The position numbers were made by a program, and so were the translations under genes. The notes beneath the pieces are model-generated. The model did no database searches. It was not told the origin of the DNA and saw only the letters and a list, made by a program, of their open reading frames with translations. A DNA stretch of 64,000 nucleotides from Haliclystus octoradiatus (taxonomy: Eukaryota; Cnidaria; Staurozoa; Stauromedusae; Haliclystidae): contig OU744450.1 in the NCBI GenBank assembly GCA_916610825.1, forward strand, positions 15,812,267 to 15,876,266, read 5' to 3'. This document shows positions 50,838 through 63,245 of the stretch, piece by piece. Position 1 is the first letter of the stretch. The number at the start of each line of letters is the position of its first letter.

Positions 50838-52045
50838 TAGTGTTAGCAAAAATGAGCTCAAAATACCAAACCAATGGTTTTGTGTTTATCTTGTTTTTTT
50901 AAATTTGATATTTTTGGCAAATTCCAATCTTAGATGACTCAAAAATGAAAGTTAGCAAGAATGAGCTGAACATACCAAGTTCATTGTTTCGAGCAAATTT
51001 CAATTCATTTTCTTAAATTTCATATTTTAGACGACTCAAAAGTAAATGGTAGGAAAAATAAGTTTAAAATACTAAAAACATTGTTTTTATCAATATATGA
51101 CTAATTTCTTTGAATTTCATATTGTTGGTCAATTTCAGTCCCAAGTGACTCAAAAATGAATGTTAGCAAGAATGATCTCAAAATATCGAATTTGATGAAA
51201 CAAGCTCATTATTGCTCAGAACAATGAATTTAGTATTTTGAGTTCAAAAATGAATGTTAGCAAGAATCAGCTCAAAATGCTAAATTAATGTTCCGTAGTT
51301 TGTTTCACTAAGTTTGATATTTTTTGGCAAATTAGATGAACTCAGATGAACTAGAAATTAACAAAAATGAGCTCAAAATACTAAATTCATTGTTTTGAGC
51401 AATAGTTAACTTATTTTCTTAAATTTCATATTTTTGGAGAATTTTACTCTTATGGCGACCGAAGAATACCAGTCATATCAGACTAATGGTGTTTGCTATA
51501 TTGGCTTGTTTCCTAGGAGATGATATTTTTGACCAACATCAGTCTTAGATGACTCAAATATAAATTTAAGGAAAACTCAGTTCATAATAACAAATTCATG
51601 GTTTTAAGCCATATTTAACTCATGTCCTTATTTCATATTTTTGGCCAATTCCAGTCTTGAGTGACTTAAAATGAATGTTAGCAAGAACTTGATGAGCTTA
51701 AAATATTAAATTTGATGAAATAAGCTTAACATTGCTTAGAACAATGAATCTAGTATTTAGAGGCTCAAAAATGAATGTGAGCAGAAGTCAGCTCAAAATA
51801 CTAAGTTAATGTTCTTCAGCCATATTTAGTTTGCTTCCTTAAATTTAATATTTCTGGCGAACTTCAGTCTCAGATGACTCAAAAATGAATGTGAGCACCA
51901 AGAATGAGCTCAAAAAACTAAATTGATTGATTTGAACAATATTTTACTCACTTCATTAAATTTGGTGTTTTTGGTCAAATCCACCTTCCGATAACCCAAA
52001 GATGTGTGTTTGCAAAAATTTGCTCAAAATACTGAATTAATTGTA
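50838..52045 (+). repeat. Degenerate ~100-bp tandem repeat array, about 10 units
   Basis: The words GATGACTCAAAAATGAATG and AGCAAGAATGAGCTCAAAAT recur at about 50936, 51026, 51148, 51240, 51340, 51548, 51662, 51765, 51873 and 51991, alternating with AAATTTCATATTTTTGGC. Units are well diverged, so the array is old. It is non-coding. Confidence 0.75.
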
Positions 52046-52048
52046 GTT

Positions 52049-52115
52049 GGGTAATTTGGTAGCCATTTCTAAATAACACGAAACAACTATAACAACGGTG
52101 TGATTAGATAATATT
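52049..52115 (-). repeat. Left half of the Penelope-end-like repeat split by BEL-2
   Basis: Matches 46677-46745 closely (GTTGGGTAAT, AGCCAT-TCTAAATAACACG, CAACTATAACAAC, GTGTGATTAGATAATAT). It stops exactly at the BEL-2 LTR. The repeat continues beyond the other LTR at 63717-63750. Confidence 0.75.
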
Positions 52116-52561
52116 GTAAGCGCCAATTCCTAACAAATTAACTTAAATTATATATTCTACTGCGCATGCTCATAATATTTTGCATAGCGCATATATTAAA
52201 CTTTAGTTGGCAAAATATCACCGAAAGAACAACAACAACTTTCCACCATCGGACACACGGTATGAATTCTTTACATTAATTATAACAATAATCTTACATA
52301 TCTACATATTCAATCCTTTTATAGCATTTTATTAGTATTTTAACATCTCTTTCATTTATTTCATTTTTATAGTTTAAAACGGTAATTCGTAAATCGGTAA
52401 ATCATTACAAGTCGTATTCAACGTTTCTCTATCAAAAATAACAACACATAATATCGTTATCGTAACAAAATGTGTCTATTTATTGTGTCTATCCTATCAT
52501 TGTAATGTTACTTTCATTCGCTGCGCCAACCCAAATGAACATCATAGAACTGGCGGTTACA
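52116..52561 (+). repeat. 5' LTR of BEL-2
   Basis: TGTAAGCGCCAATTCC to GGCGGTTACA, 446 bp. It is collinear with 63246-63716 apart from small indels. Confidence 0.88.
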
Positions 52562-52971
52562 GTAAAGTTTTAAACGTATTATTTTACTATCATATCAAAT
52601 ATGGATTATGCAAGTTCATTACCAATCCAAGGCACTCCTAGAGATACGAGAAGAAGGACCACTCAATCTCTAAGAGCAGTAGCAGTTGACAATAATTTAT
52701 TACATGATCGGCCTGTTAGCAGCCGCGCCTCAAGCGACGGGTTTCAATCAAGAAGACGTCAGGCAATGCAAGCGCTTGAGTTAGCAAAATTCAAACGGAA
52801 AAATAAAATTATATTAGCCCAACAAGAAGCGACATTAGCTATTCAAAAGAAAATGAATGCCGCTGATTTAGAGATGAAAAAAGCAGAACTAGAACTAAAA
52901 TACTGTGAGGAAAGCTCTGTACTAGGTAATGATGATAATCAATCCTTAAATTTATATGATGATATTAAATC

Positions 52972-53305
52972 TGTAGTAGATTGTTTTATGTCTATTGTCT
53001 AATCCATAATGTATTTCCTTTGTTAACTGTAAAGCTTCCGTTTGTCATCATGTATACCTTGTAATGTAAATCACTGTATGTAATATATCAACCCTCTTCT
53101 TGTCTGCCCTTCGTGGTGACAACATCTACATTAGGAAAGCTGGTCCACCTTCATAGAGGCTCTGTTTATCAACGGTCATATTAACCCTTATTCATCCTCT
53201 CCCTGTTGGTGGCCAGCTATAACTATTACATCAAATATATATCTAATCAACACTTATGTATGTGTGGCGGTATTAATCAATACTTCGTTCATTCCACCCG
53301 CTACA
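52972..53305 (+). repeat. 5' LTR of the small LTR element
   Basis: 334 bp, paired with 53892-54236. Shares TATTTCCTTTGTTAACTG, AAAGCTGGTCCACCTTC and CATTCCACCCGCTACA. Confidence 0.88.
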
Positions 53306-53891
53306 TATTGGTGACGCAGCCGAATATTACGCGTCGTAAACCCTGGCTAGTATATGGTCCTTTCTGTTAACGTTTTAGTTGAAATTCGCTCCTGGATGAG
53401 TGTTATCATGATGAAAAAAAAAGAAGAAAATAATTGAATGCACTCACGCCGTCACAAGCCAAGTTCTGTCAGGAACCACGAAAATTATTAGGGCTTAACC
53501 CGACAAGAAAATAAAGATTGCCAGGCTTGAGCACAAAGAATTGTAACAACAAAACAACATTACCAACATAGATATATAACACCATCAAAAACAGAAGATC
53601 AAAAAGATAGGCTATATACAATCATGACTTGCACAAAGGCACGCAACAAAGAATTATTAAATATTTACAAGATTTTGTCGCTACAACCATACAACACATA
53701 CTTAACCAACTATACAACATGAAAGAAAACAAACAATCTAATTCATCTAACTCAATCAAAACATTATTATTAACTTATTTTAAATCATATTCTATTTTAT
53801 TATACGTATTTTTATTCATTCATTCGTCCTGTATATATTATTTGTTATCTTTCACTCACAGACGGGACTCCGTCTCCGTGGGGGGAAGTTA

Positions 53892-54236
53892 TGTAGTGGA
53901 TTGTTTTATTTCTATTGTCTTATCCATAATGTATTTCCTTTGTTAACTGTAAAGCTTCCGTTTGTAATCACGTATACCTTGTAATGTAAATCACTGTATG
54001 TAATATATCAACCCTTTTCTCGTCTGCCCTTCGTGGCGACAACACCTATAATAGCAAAGCTGGTCCACCTTCATAGAGGCTCTGTTTATCAACGGTCATA
54101 TTAACCCTCATTCATTCTCTCCCTGTTGGTGGCCAGCTACAAATACATCAAATACAGCTACATCAAATACACATCTGATCAACGTCTATGTACGCGTGTG
54201 GTATTTAATAGTCATCGACTCATTCCACCCGCTACA
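53892..54236 (+). repeat. 3' LTR of the small LTR element
   Basis: 345 bp, slightly longer than its partner because of a short repeated ACATCAAATAC segment near 54148-54170. Confidence 0.88.
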
Positions 54237-54650
54237 AATCAAACGAAGATAAGAAATCTAATGTGAAAAAATGGATACAATCTATTACAAAAATGGATAC
54301 AGTCTATTAACGATGGCAATATCAAAACAGAGGATAATCACTGAGATAACAACTTAACATCCTTAGTAGCGAAGTTAAGCCTTCCTCAAGTCAAGCCACC
54401 GGACTTCTCTGGTAATCCAGTTGATTATCCGCGTTTCATAAAAGAATTTTAGCAAATGACAAAAGATAAAGGGCTAACCGATAATGAAAAATTGTGGAAT
54501 TTAGAAACTGCTGTATAGGAGAAGCTAAAATCTAAATAAATAACTGTTTAGAGGGTGGTTTAGAACGAGCACTGAAAAAACTAAAACAAGGCTTCGGAAA
54601 AGCTTTTGAAGTTGCCGCTACAGCAATCAAAACCGTAATAGCAAGAGGGC

Positions 54651-55738
54651 CACTGATCTGGATAGAGCTTCTATTGTTTCAAAATTGAAGCCGGCGTTTG
54701 AGGCCAACCGCCATGACAGAGTGACCCATTCACTTACAAATTTTCGTACTGCTTCTACTTGTTAAATAACTAATCTGCATTCGCAACAGGCTGCTATAAA
54801 CCCGGAAGTTTTCAAATTTTAAACTTGTAATGCTGTGGATCCACTGCCGAAGTTACCTATTATTTAGATAACAAGGTGAGTGCTAATTGAGTTTTGTTAT
54901 TGGCCATTTATCACTTAGAAATATTTTGACTTGTTTTTTGTTGTTGTCTTTACCTTTGTCTTGTTGATTTATGTGATACAGCCAAAACAAAAAACCCAAG
55001 ACAACGTTTATTAGACGGAAGATCGTATCACGTTCGTTCTCCATCAACGTATCAGTATTTCAATTTAAATGTTTCTAAATTTGTTGACTCGAAACAGCCT
55101 ATTTTCTCTACGTAAACATATCGAGAACACCATCGTGTTTTGAATTTATTCGAGAAACTATCAAGTTTGTGTTTTGTTTATTTAAATAAGCTGCGTTTGG
55201 TTTCATCAAATATCTGTAGAAAAGATGGTTATATTCCATTGATATTGACAATGGTAGCATGAATTTTCAAACTTCTGACCAGGCTACACAACCGTAGTTT
55301 CATTAATCCTCAAATTTGAACTGTTTTTAAAGCGTTTGCACTGTGACTGTGTCTGTAGCTACATGAACATTAGTATAATGTTGACAGTGCAGATCAAGAT
55401 ATCGTAGTAAAAGTATTATAAAAAGAAGACACGGGAACAAATTATGTTATTCCTTTTTTTCTGTATAAGTGTAAATATAATATCTTAGCAAGCAACATTA
55501 AGTATTTGATCTGAAAGTCTAAAGATTAAATATACATTTAATTTAACATAATCACTTGAAATCAAGTTATGTATTACCTTAACTGATCCAAGTCAAGGTA
55601 ATAAGGTAATTTTCATGCCTGGAATTTTATTATCCTCGTATCATAGCAATTTGAATATTATATGGCATTAATACTATTAAATCTAATAATTTATTAAGAA
55701 AATCCCAATAAAACCATGTTACAAATCATTCCATAGCC
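54651..55738. other. Non-coding end of the P-like element
   Basis: About 1.1 kb between the left terminus and the end of the transposase frame. AT-rich with no gene. Confidence 0.5.
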
Positions 55739-58274
55739 CTACTGATTATTGAAAAGAACTAATTTGTTCAGTCTTTTCCGAACAAGATTTCCATTTGCTT
55801 TTAATGTTGCCTCTTTTACCAAATCGTACATTCGCACTTTACAATAGCAAAAAGCAATTAATTTTATTAGAGAAGATACATGGCTGTCACCAACTGCAGT
55901 GTCAAGCATGTGCTCTTCTAGAGATGTAAACGTTTTCGACATGTCGATGTCTTGTAAGACGGACACACCAATAGCCATACACATTCCTTTTGCACGTGGT
56001 AATTTTCCCTTTGATGTAGCCAGCATTCTCTCGGAACGTTTCTCTGTTTCTTGACATATCAAAATAACACTGGATGATGGCTTCCACAGTCCCCCTCTGT
56101 ACTTAATTCTCATGAAATTAGTTGGCTCCTTATAGGCCTTCTCTGATGACAGCTGTACAGCATTTCTCGCACAAGTTTCTTTATAGCCATTCTGGCAACA
56201 TACCCACCAATGTAAGAGATTGCAGCTTTCTTGAATTCAGAAATATTAGTTATGTTTGGGGAATCACTGTAGTCATGGTCAGATGGAGGGGGTGATCTGT
56301 CCCCTAAATCATACTTTTTTATCAATGACACAGTTGATATTGATATTTCTTTGTCATTTATGTTGCAGATGTCAACAACAATTTCCTACTCCACCTTGGA
56401 TGCTGCTTCTCAGTAAGAGGCGTTTATATGCAGCTGTGAACTGCTGCGCTGTTGGGTTATTATTAAAACCTCCAGCAGAACGAACTGCACCAAAGAACAA
56501 TTCCAGGTAATCTTGACTGAATTTATACATCAACAGATATTTCATTGGGGCATCATTCCTTAACATCATTAGCTTAACCAATTCTTGAAAAAGTGCTTGT
56601 GTGCTCCTAATAGCCACCAAGAAGCCTACAAAACCTGTTTTTCTGCGGGTCTGATGCATGGCAGTACCAATTGTATTTTTCAATCCAGACATATAAACAA
56701 ACGCGGTTTCAAGAAAGGAATTCCATGTTTCTTTGTTGCCCATCCTGAGTGGGGATTTGTAACCCTAGGCAAAAAGGTTTCTGGAGTTCAAAATGTCAAA
56801 CAAACGATCAAATATTTTTATAAATTTTACGGTCGCAGCTGATCCTTGAAACTCATTCAATTTCAACTCATCGGTACAATATTCGATAGCGTCTGCAACA
56901 CTTGCACTCAAAGTCTGGGCTGCCAGGTTGATCTTGATTTTCTGCTGCCTCCACATTATGTGACTTTGCTTTAATTTATTTCCAAGTCTTAAACCTTGAA
57001 AATCTTGAATTTTGTACAAATGTTCAATGTATTGCCAAATAATTTTATTGCCATCCTTGTCAACCATAATAATAAAATTGCAGTGTCAGGGCGAATGCTC
57101 TAAGCTGTTCTGGATATTTACAGCCCCTCCCATTTTTTCCAGTAGCTATTCTGCTTATAATTTGTTTAGGAACACCACAAAGTGACTGTCTAGCTGTCTC
57201 TGGTATTTTTCAGTGATTAATTTTTTTGCTGTTGCTTAGATCAGATATTATAGTCTTCAGGGATTTTACCTTAATCTTTAGACGTCGTGTTGACTGTTGT
57301 TTTACTTTTAATTTAATATTAAGTTTATCAATTCTATCATTAATTTGATTAAGTTCACTCTTTAATGTTTTGGGTGATTTCTGTACCCATTATGTATGAT
57401 CCGTAGCTATAGCACATTGTTCCTTAAGCGACGAGCAAGGTGGGGGTGTTATTGTTAATAAAATTATCATCAGCATTTGGAATTTTGTTTTCTCTTTTGT
57501 CTGGCGCTTTCCTTGTCTTTGTTTTCTAAAAGTTGAATTATTTTTGATAATCACATCCACGGAAAGGTATATATCTAATAGTACTGGGGTCAAGGGGCAC
57601 TAGGACATGGGCAGAGCATAAATAGCACAGGCATTAGTGAATTGAAATTCCCTACACATTGACCACCTTCCACAAATTTGATACAATGAATATCAGCATC
57701 CCCTACAATTTCATGCAATTGCAATCTTATGGTACAGTATATATACGGTATAGTAATTTGTGCAAAAATTCCATTAGGGAAGCCATCCTTGATATAAGGC
57801 ACTGGAAGATAAATTAGGCTATATTTAAATTAAATTAAATGTATTCTAACTTTACCTTTATCAAATGTTTTGAAAAATTTTTGAAACGTGTTGGCACAGC
57901 ATTAGGTTTTAATTTGACATTTATCTGTGTTCTGTCAATTAAATTTTCTGTGAAATGGTCAGAGCAAATTCTAGAGTGGGTTGATGGGATCCAACCTTCA
58001 CGATGTATGTTGACTAACCACGAATCTTTTCTGTCATTATCTGAAGGAAAACTAAATTTCAACAACTAAATCAGATGAAAAGCACATCCCAATGTTAATT
58101 AAATTCGATTTGGAGTTATCCTTACGCATGAAAAGATTGTGGGTGTTTTCTTTTCGCAGAACTTTCTTCATCTTCACTCCCTTCGCTTTCACTTCTAACA
58201 ACTAAACAGACCCGCTTTCTTTTACGTCGGTTATTACAACCGAATGCACAACACTGCGTTCCTCTCTTAGACAT
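55739..58274 (-). pseudogene. THAP9/P-element-like transposase, core deleted
   Basis: On the minus strand, exon 1 (58274-58126, ATG at 58274) gives CCAFGCNNRRKRKR. It splices in phase to exon 2 (58051-57856), which completes a THAP zinc finger with FPSDNDRKDSW, ICSDHFTE and LKPNAVPTRF. A third segment starts at 57801. A coiled-coil-like lysine-rich stretch (about 57390-57240) leads to KYPEQLRAFALTL (about 57130). The frame then jumps at about 57070 straight to the late part (IIWQYIEHLYKIQ, then LFDILNSRN), so roughly 300 residues with the RNase H-like catalytic core are missing. The end (RKTGFVGFLVAIRS, DYLELFFGAVRSAGGFNNNP, SYIGGYVAR) is the conserved P-type C-terminus. Stops at about 57590, 57390, 57200, 56765, 56372 and 56110 add to the damage. 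Confidence 0.8.
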
Positions 58275-58925
58275 TGATAAGGACACAATAGTGACAGTAT
58301 AAATCTTGAAATGAAACAGTATAACATGATAGACGCAAACGCTAGTAAGCTTATCTGCGACCTTGTTGTTGTATGTTTTTTGACTTTCCCGCGAAAAAAT
58401 TGGTCAGAGTCACAATGGCGGTCTGTAATCTATTGTGGCTTCAATTGCCGCGGACGGAGACAATAGGAAGATCTATCCAGTCTTTATTTTGAGATGAGTG
58501 AGGAGGGCAAATTGAAGTCATGATGCAAAAGCTATTCAACGATTTTCTGATAATATTCAAGATTGTGTTGTCATGCTAAATCAAATCGCTTATGAAGCAG
58601 ACATGAACTCAAACATAACTTTGCAAAAGTTGTCAGAAAAATGCCTGATTCTATGAGAGATAGATGGTCAGCGACTGCCAAAAAAGTACGGAAAACCGGT
58701 AGAATTCCGTTGCTATCAGACATTTCAAATTTCATTTCCACTCAAGCTGAAGCCATGAATGATCCTATATTGGGAATAATTAATGACAATCGTCGAAAAG
58801 CTCATAAAGTATATTCAACACAAGAAACGGAATCTGAGACTATACACAGTATTGAACCAACAAAAAATTATAACAACAATAGAAAACAATGCGTTATTTG
58901 TAACGAGGAAACCGATTAAAAAGGT

Positions 58926-59462
58926 GTGCATAACTTATTGAAAAATCTCAACAACAGCATGAAACCTTTTTTTCCTGTTTTTGAAATTGAAACAGTCGAA
59001 GATACCGTTAATTCAGATTCAGACGAAAACAAGAACACTTATGAGACGGTCGGTGTAACAAACACAAATGACTGTGCTATTGTACAAATTTTCCCAATCG
59101 ATTTAGAAGCACGGAATGGCAAAAGTATAGAAACGTATGCACTTTTGGACACGGGTTCGTCCATAACTCTGTGTGGTAATGCTATTGATAAGCAACTAGA
59201 AATAAGTGGCGAACGGCAGGTATTGCAATTTTCAACAGTGGCAGAACAAAAGGAGAACATCAGTGCTTTTACTCCGTCACTAATCGCAAAATCAGTAGAG
59301 GATGATGCAAAAGTAGATCTACCAAAAGTCTGGGTAATCAACAAATTGAACGTCCCAATTGACCTCTCGAAATTCCCGCATTTAAAAGGCGTGAAGTTCA
59401 CTGAAGCACATAATGTGAATGAAGTGGGCTTAATAATAGGAACTGATGTGCCACAACCATAA
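58926..59462 (+). pseudogene. BEL-2 aspartic protease region
   Basis: Open from 58926 to TAA 59460. It carries ALLDTGSSITLCG, an intact retropepsin active-site motif, and further on VGLIIGTDVPQP, the usual link to the RT. Unlike BEL-1 the D-T-G is kept. Upstream and downstream stops isolate it. Confidence 0.82.
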
Positions 59463-60786
59463 GTGCACACAGAGGTAAAAGCATGGAAACAACAGCAACC
59501 AATTGCAGTGAAAACTATGTTTGGCTGGTGTTTAATAGGGTGCCCAGGAAAGTCAAACTATGCTGGTCTAGTCACCCACACAGTAAATTCTCTTCATAAA
59601 AACGAAAAACTGAATGATTTCGTTGAACAATTTTGGGCTGTAGAGAGTAATGGGATATTGCCCAAAAAACCTCAATCACTAGAAGATAAAATGTCACTAA
59701 GCATCTTAAAACAAACTGCTCAATTGGTAGACGAGAGATACGAGACTGATATGCTTTGGCGTAAAGAAACAAAATTACCAAACAATAAACAACTAGCTCT
59801 ATCCCGGCAAAACGGATTAACAAGAAAGTTTATTAAAAACCCCACCTTCTACAAAAGTTACAAATCTGTAATAAATGAATAGATTGCCAATGGTTATGCA
59901 GTTAAACTGCCGTGGGAAAACAACATCAATGAGACTGGAAATAAACGCTTATGGTACTTTACCACATCACAGGGTAACTAATCCTAACAAAAAGAAAATC
60001 GAAGTACTGTTTGATGCCTCAGCAACATATCAAGGAGCATCATTGAATAATTCTATTATGCATGACCCAGACTTGACAAGCACTTTAGTGGGTGTGATCA
60101 CCAGATTTCGAGATAAAAACTACTTTAGTAGCCGATATAAAAGCAATGTTTCATCGCCGATATAAAAGCAATGTTTCATAAAGTAAACAAGGAAGATACC
60201 TCAGCATTGAAATTCTTATGGTGGAAAATGGTCTTAACGTACCTCCTCAAGAATACGCTATGCAGGTACATATCTTTGGGGCAACCGACTCTCCTAGCTG
60301 AACTCAAGCATTACAACGTACAGCTGACGACCAAAATACGGAGTTCAATGAATCTACAATTTCAACAGTGAAACGCAATTTCTATGTTGACGACCTACTG
60401 AAATCTGTCCAATATCTGAGAAGGAGGCAATTGACCTAGCAAAAGATTTAACGAAGCTGTTAACAAAAGGTGGGTTTCAGTTAACAAAATGGCATAGCAA
60501 TTCATCAACCGTGATTAATACCATTCCACAAGAAAGTAGAGCAAAATCTGTAGCAAGCATAGAACTTTGTCAGCCTTCAACTCAAAGAGCATTGAGTGTG
60601 CATTGGGATGTCTCTAATGACACATTTGGTTTTGCTGATTATGATAAAGTCTCAAAATCAAAGTCTACGAAGAGAGGAATCCTTTCTAGAATCAGCTCAA
60701 TGTATGATCCTTTGGGTATTGCAGCACCTCTTATGTTAGCAACGAAGTTATTATTGCAATCACTGTGGAGTCTTAAACTTGGATGA
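59463..60786 (+). pseudogene. BEL-2 reverse transcriptase, broken
   Basis: RT motifs occur in several frames: TMFGWCLIGCPG, FVEQFWAVES, HHRVTNPNKKKIEVLFDAS, LTSTLVGVITRFR, LKFLWW, then NFYVDDLLKS (YVDD at 60383-60394) and SSMYDPLGIAAP. Breaks include TAG at 59880, a 25-bp tandem duplication at 60131-60179 placed on the first RT aspartate motif, and frame changes near 60240 and 60410. It ends at TGA 60784. Confidence 0.82.
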
Positions 60787-61534
60787 GATGATGACATACC
60801 GGAACGCGAGTTACGACTATGGCAAAAATTTTTTAAAGATACCTCGTCATTTTAAAGTAGAGGAAACAACAAATATTCAAATCCATAACTTTGCTAAGAC
60901 ATCAGAATATGCTTATGTTACAGTATCTTATCTAAGGTCGACGAACAAATTTGGGGATGTGATGTGTTCTTTCTTACAAGGAAAATCAAGATTAGCGCCA
61001 TCAAAGAGTGTGACCATTCCGCGCCTCGAGCTTCAAGCTGCTGTCACTGCTGTGAGAATTTCATCCATGTTGAAGCAAGAAATAGATCTCACAATCGACG
61101 ATGTAGTATTTTGGACAGACTCAACGACGTTACTGAGATATATTGCAAATGAAAGCCGTAGATTTTATCCGCTCGTTCCCAACCGCGTTAGTGAAATTAG
61201 AGAAAATTCACTTCTAGGTCAATGGAGGTATGTCCCCGCCCATGAAAATCCTGCAGATGTTGTATCTCGCGGAGCAACTGCTGAAGAGATTATGAGAAAC
61301 AAGAAATGGTTAAATGGTCCGCAGTTTCTACAGGAGTGCAATACTTCATGGCCACATAAGATTATTATCGACATCAAACTAGGAGCTAGTGACGCAGAAA
61401 GAAAAACCAAAGTGATTATTAACTCAATGGCAGCTGAAGAAAATCTTACTAATCAGTTTATCGAAAAAGATTCAAATTGGCATAAATTAGCAAGGAAAAC
61501 TGCGTGGCTGAGAAGGTTTCTTCGATACTTGTAA
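60779..61534 (+). pseudogene. BEL-2 RNase H region
   Basis: Contains YAYVTVSYLR, SRLAPSKSVTIPRLELQAAV, VVFWTDSTTLLRYI, QWRYVPAHENPADVVSRG and WLNGPQFL, the RNase H and connection motifs of BEL/Pao. At the first catalytic position the family's D-A-S reads K-T-S (about 60900), so activity is probably lost. Ends at TAA 61532. Confidence 0.8.
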
Positions 61535-62904
61535 AATCCTCAACTTTGTACCAAAGTTCCACTAACACAAGCAGAAATTGAATCATCCAAGAACGCCATC
61601 ATTAATTATGTACAACGCCAGCATTATTCTTAAGAAATCATGCATTTAAAGAAAAATAAACAAGTGACAACTAAGAGTACTCAAATCAGCCTTAAACCCA
61701 CATTGATCGATGACATTCTTCGAGTTGGTGGTAGACTATACCATGCCCCAATCAGGTTTTTTGCAAAGTATCCAGCTATACTGCAAAAGAATCACCACCA
61801 TGTATCTGCATTAATCTTATAACATTATCACATCAAATGTCACCACTGCGGAAAGGAGCATCTATTGTCAGAAGTTAGATAGTTATCAAAGCAACTTGTA
61901 CAAAACTGTTTCCTGTGCAGAAAACGCAACGTACCAAAAATGCAACAGTTATTAATGGGAAAGTTACCCAAACAGAAATTGCAATCGGTAAAACCTCCAT
62001 TCTCTGTTACTGGTCTTGATTACTTTGGCCCAATCACTGTTGCAGAAGGGAGAAGATGCGAGGAGAGGTATGGGTGTATATTCACATGCTTAACTTCAAG
62101 AGATATGCAACTAGAACTTTCAAACTCATTAGATACAGACGGCTTCATCGATACATTACGCCGCTTTATCAATCGCCGAGGACGCACAGAAGAAGTATTC
62201 AGTGACAATGGTACCAATTTTGTATCAGCAAAAAAGATTTGAAAGAAGCATTGCAAGAATTAATTCAACAAAAAACCGAAAATTATCTGAAGCAAGACGC
62301 AATACAATGGAATTTTCAAACAGCAGCAGCAAGCCATATGAGTGGAATATGGGAGAGACTAATTAGGCAAGTAAGAAATTTCCCCATAGCAACTATTGGA
62401 ACTCTTGGTCATCGTCGCCTCTCAACCATACGCTTATAAACACTATTGACAGAAGTAGAAGCCATATTAAACAGCAGACCTATCACGCCATCATCTGATG
62501 ATCCACTGTATTGTGACACACTAACACCTAATCATCTTTTAATGCAACGTCAATCGGCAGTGTTTCCATCAGGATTATTCAAGGGAAGAGATATCTATAC
62601 CAGAAGAAAGTGGAAGCAAGTGCAATACTTAACAGATTTATTCTGGAAGAGATAGAGCAGGGAATACTTACCAACCCTTCAGAAATTACAGAAATTGACA
62701 AAGCAGGAAGTAAATGGGAAGAAAGAAGACTTAGTGCTAATAGTTGAAAGCAATCAACCTCGTGGTACTTGGTCCACAGGAAGAATTATTGATGTATATC
62801 CTGGGAATGATGGTAAAGTTAGGGCAGTAAAAGTACGAACAAAATCATCTGTATCGGCTCGACCTATTACAAAAGTATGTTCTCTTGAACAAACATCCAC
62901 ATGA
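61535..62904 (+). pseudogene. BEL-2 integrase, broken
   Basis: ILRVGGRLYHAPI, then HYH with interrupted zinc-binding region (stops near 61820 and 61878; NCFLCRK), the core motifs GLDYFGPITV and SDNGTNFVSA, and after a frame change near 62235 SGIWERLIRQVR with the third acidic residue. LTPNHLLMQ follows, then TAG at 62653 and a tail VLIVESNQPRGTW / VKVRTKSS to TGA 62902. Confidence 0.82.
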
Positions 62905-63245
62905 ACATTGGTATTTGTTTATTTACAACAGCATATACTTTATACTGTATAATATTGGTTTATTACTGGAATTATTACTACGTTATTAGTATTGGTTTTA
63001 TTATTACTATTATTACATCTACCACAATTACGATATTGGTTAATTCTATATTATTTGGTTTGATCAACTATTCACCATTGATGATGATGATTTCGAACAA
63101 TCTGATGAAGAAGACGTGACAACATTATGATGAAGATGCCAAAGCCATATCTTTCTCATATGTTTATTAAACTTAGTGTCCAGTTTAAATTGTTGCTTAC
63201 CTTGTTAAATAATGTACTCATAAAGTCGTACATTGGGAGGCCTAA
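62905..63245 (+). other. BEL-2 3' untranslated region and polypurine tract
   Basis: AT-rich sequence ending in GGGAGGCCTAA just before the 3' LTR. An open frame at 62901-63119 is hydrophobic by composition and not supported as a gene. Confidence 0.5.

Larger units (their letters stand above)
52972..54236 (+). mobile_element. Small non-autonomous LTR element inside BEL-2 gag
   Basis: 1.27 kb with LTRs 52972-53305 and 53892-54236, beginning TGTAGT and ending CTACA. Flanked by AATC on both sides (52968-52971 and 54237-54240; AAATC if one base is shared). The 586-bp interior has no retroviral-type coding frame. It starts TATTGGTGACGCAGCC, a likely primer-binding region, and ends with a purine-rich GTGGGGGAAG. 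It depends on other elements for movement. Removing it with one duplication restores the local gag frame. Confidence 0.85.
54651..58500 (-). mobile_element. P-element/THAP9-like DNA transposon, internally deleted
   Basis: A 3.85-kb insertion in BEL-2 gag. The flanks AAGAGGGC (54643-54650) and AGGAGGGC (58501-58508) form an 8-bp target duplication with one mismatch, the P-element hallmark length. The ends are imperfect inverted repeats beginning CACT(G/C)ATCT; the left one lacks 13 bp that the right one has before GGATAGA. Similarity continues inward for about 100 bp in patches (TCTATTGT/CCTATTGT, AATTGAAGCC, ACCGCCAT). The transposase gene runs on the minus strand and has lost its catalytic core. 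Confidence 0.8.
52601..58919 (+). pseudogene. BEL-2 gag, in three pieces
   Basis: Piece 1 (52601-52971, ATG at 52601) is a basic and helical N-terminus. Piece 2 (54241-54650) carries on in frame after the LTR-element insertion and holds the BEL capsid motif KPPDFSGNPVDYPRF, with stops TAG/TAG/TAA shortly after. Piece 3 (58509-58919) follows the P-element insertion, with AKAIQRFSDNIQ and SMRDRWSATAKK, and ends in CVICNEE just before TAA 58917. The second zinc knuckle seems to be missing. The good continuity across both insertions shows they hit an already present gag gene. Confidence 0.75.

Noticed and set aside
62901..63119. Possible envelope or accessory gene after BEL-2 integrase
   Set aside because: A hydrophobic AT-driven frame in the 3' untranslated region, with no signal peptide or envelope-like motif.
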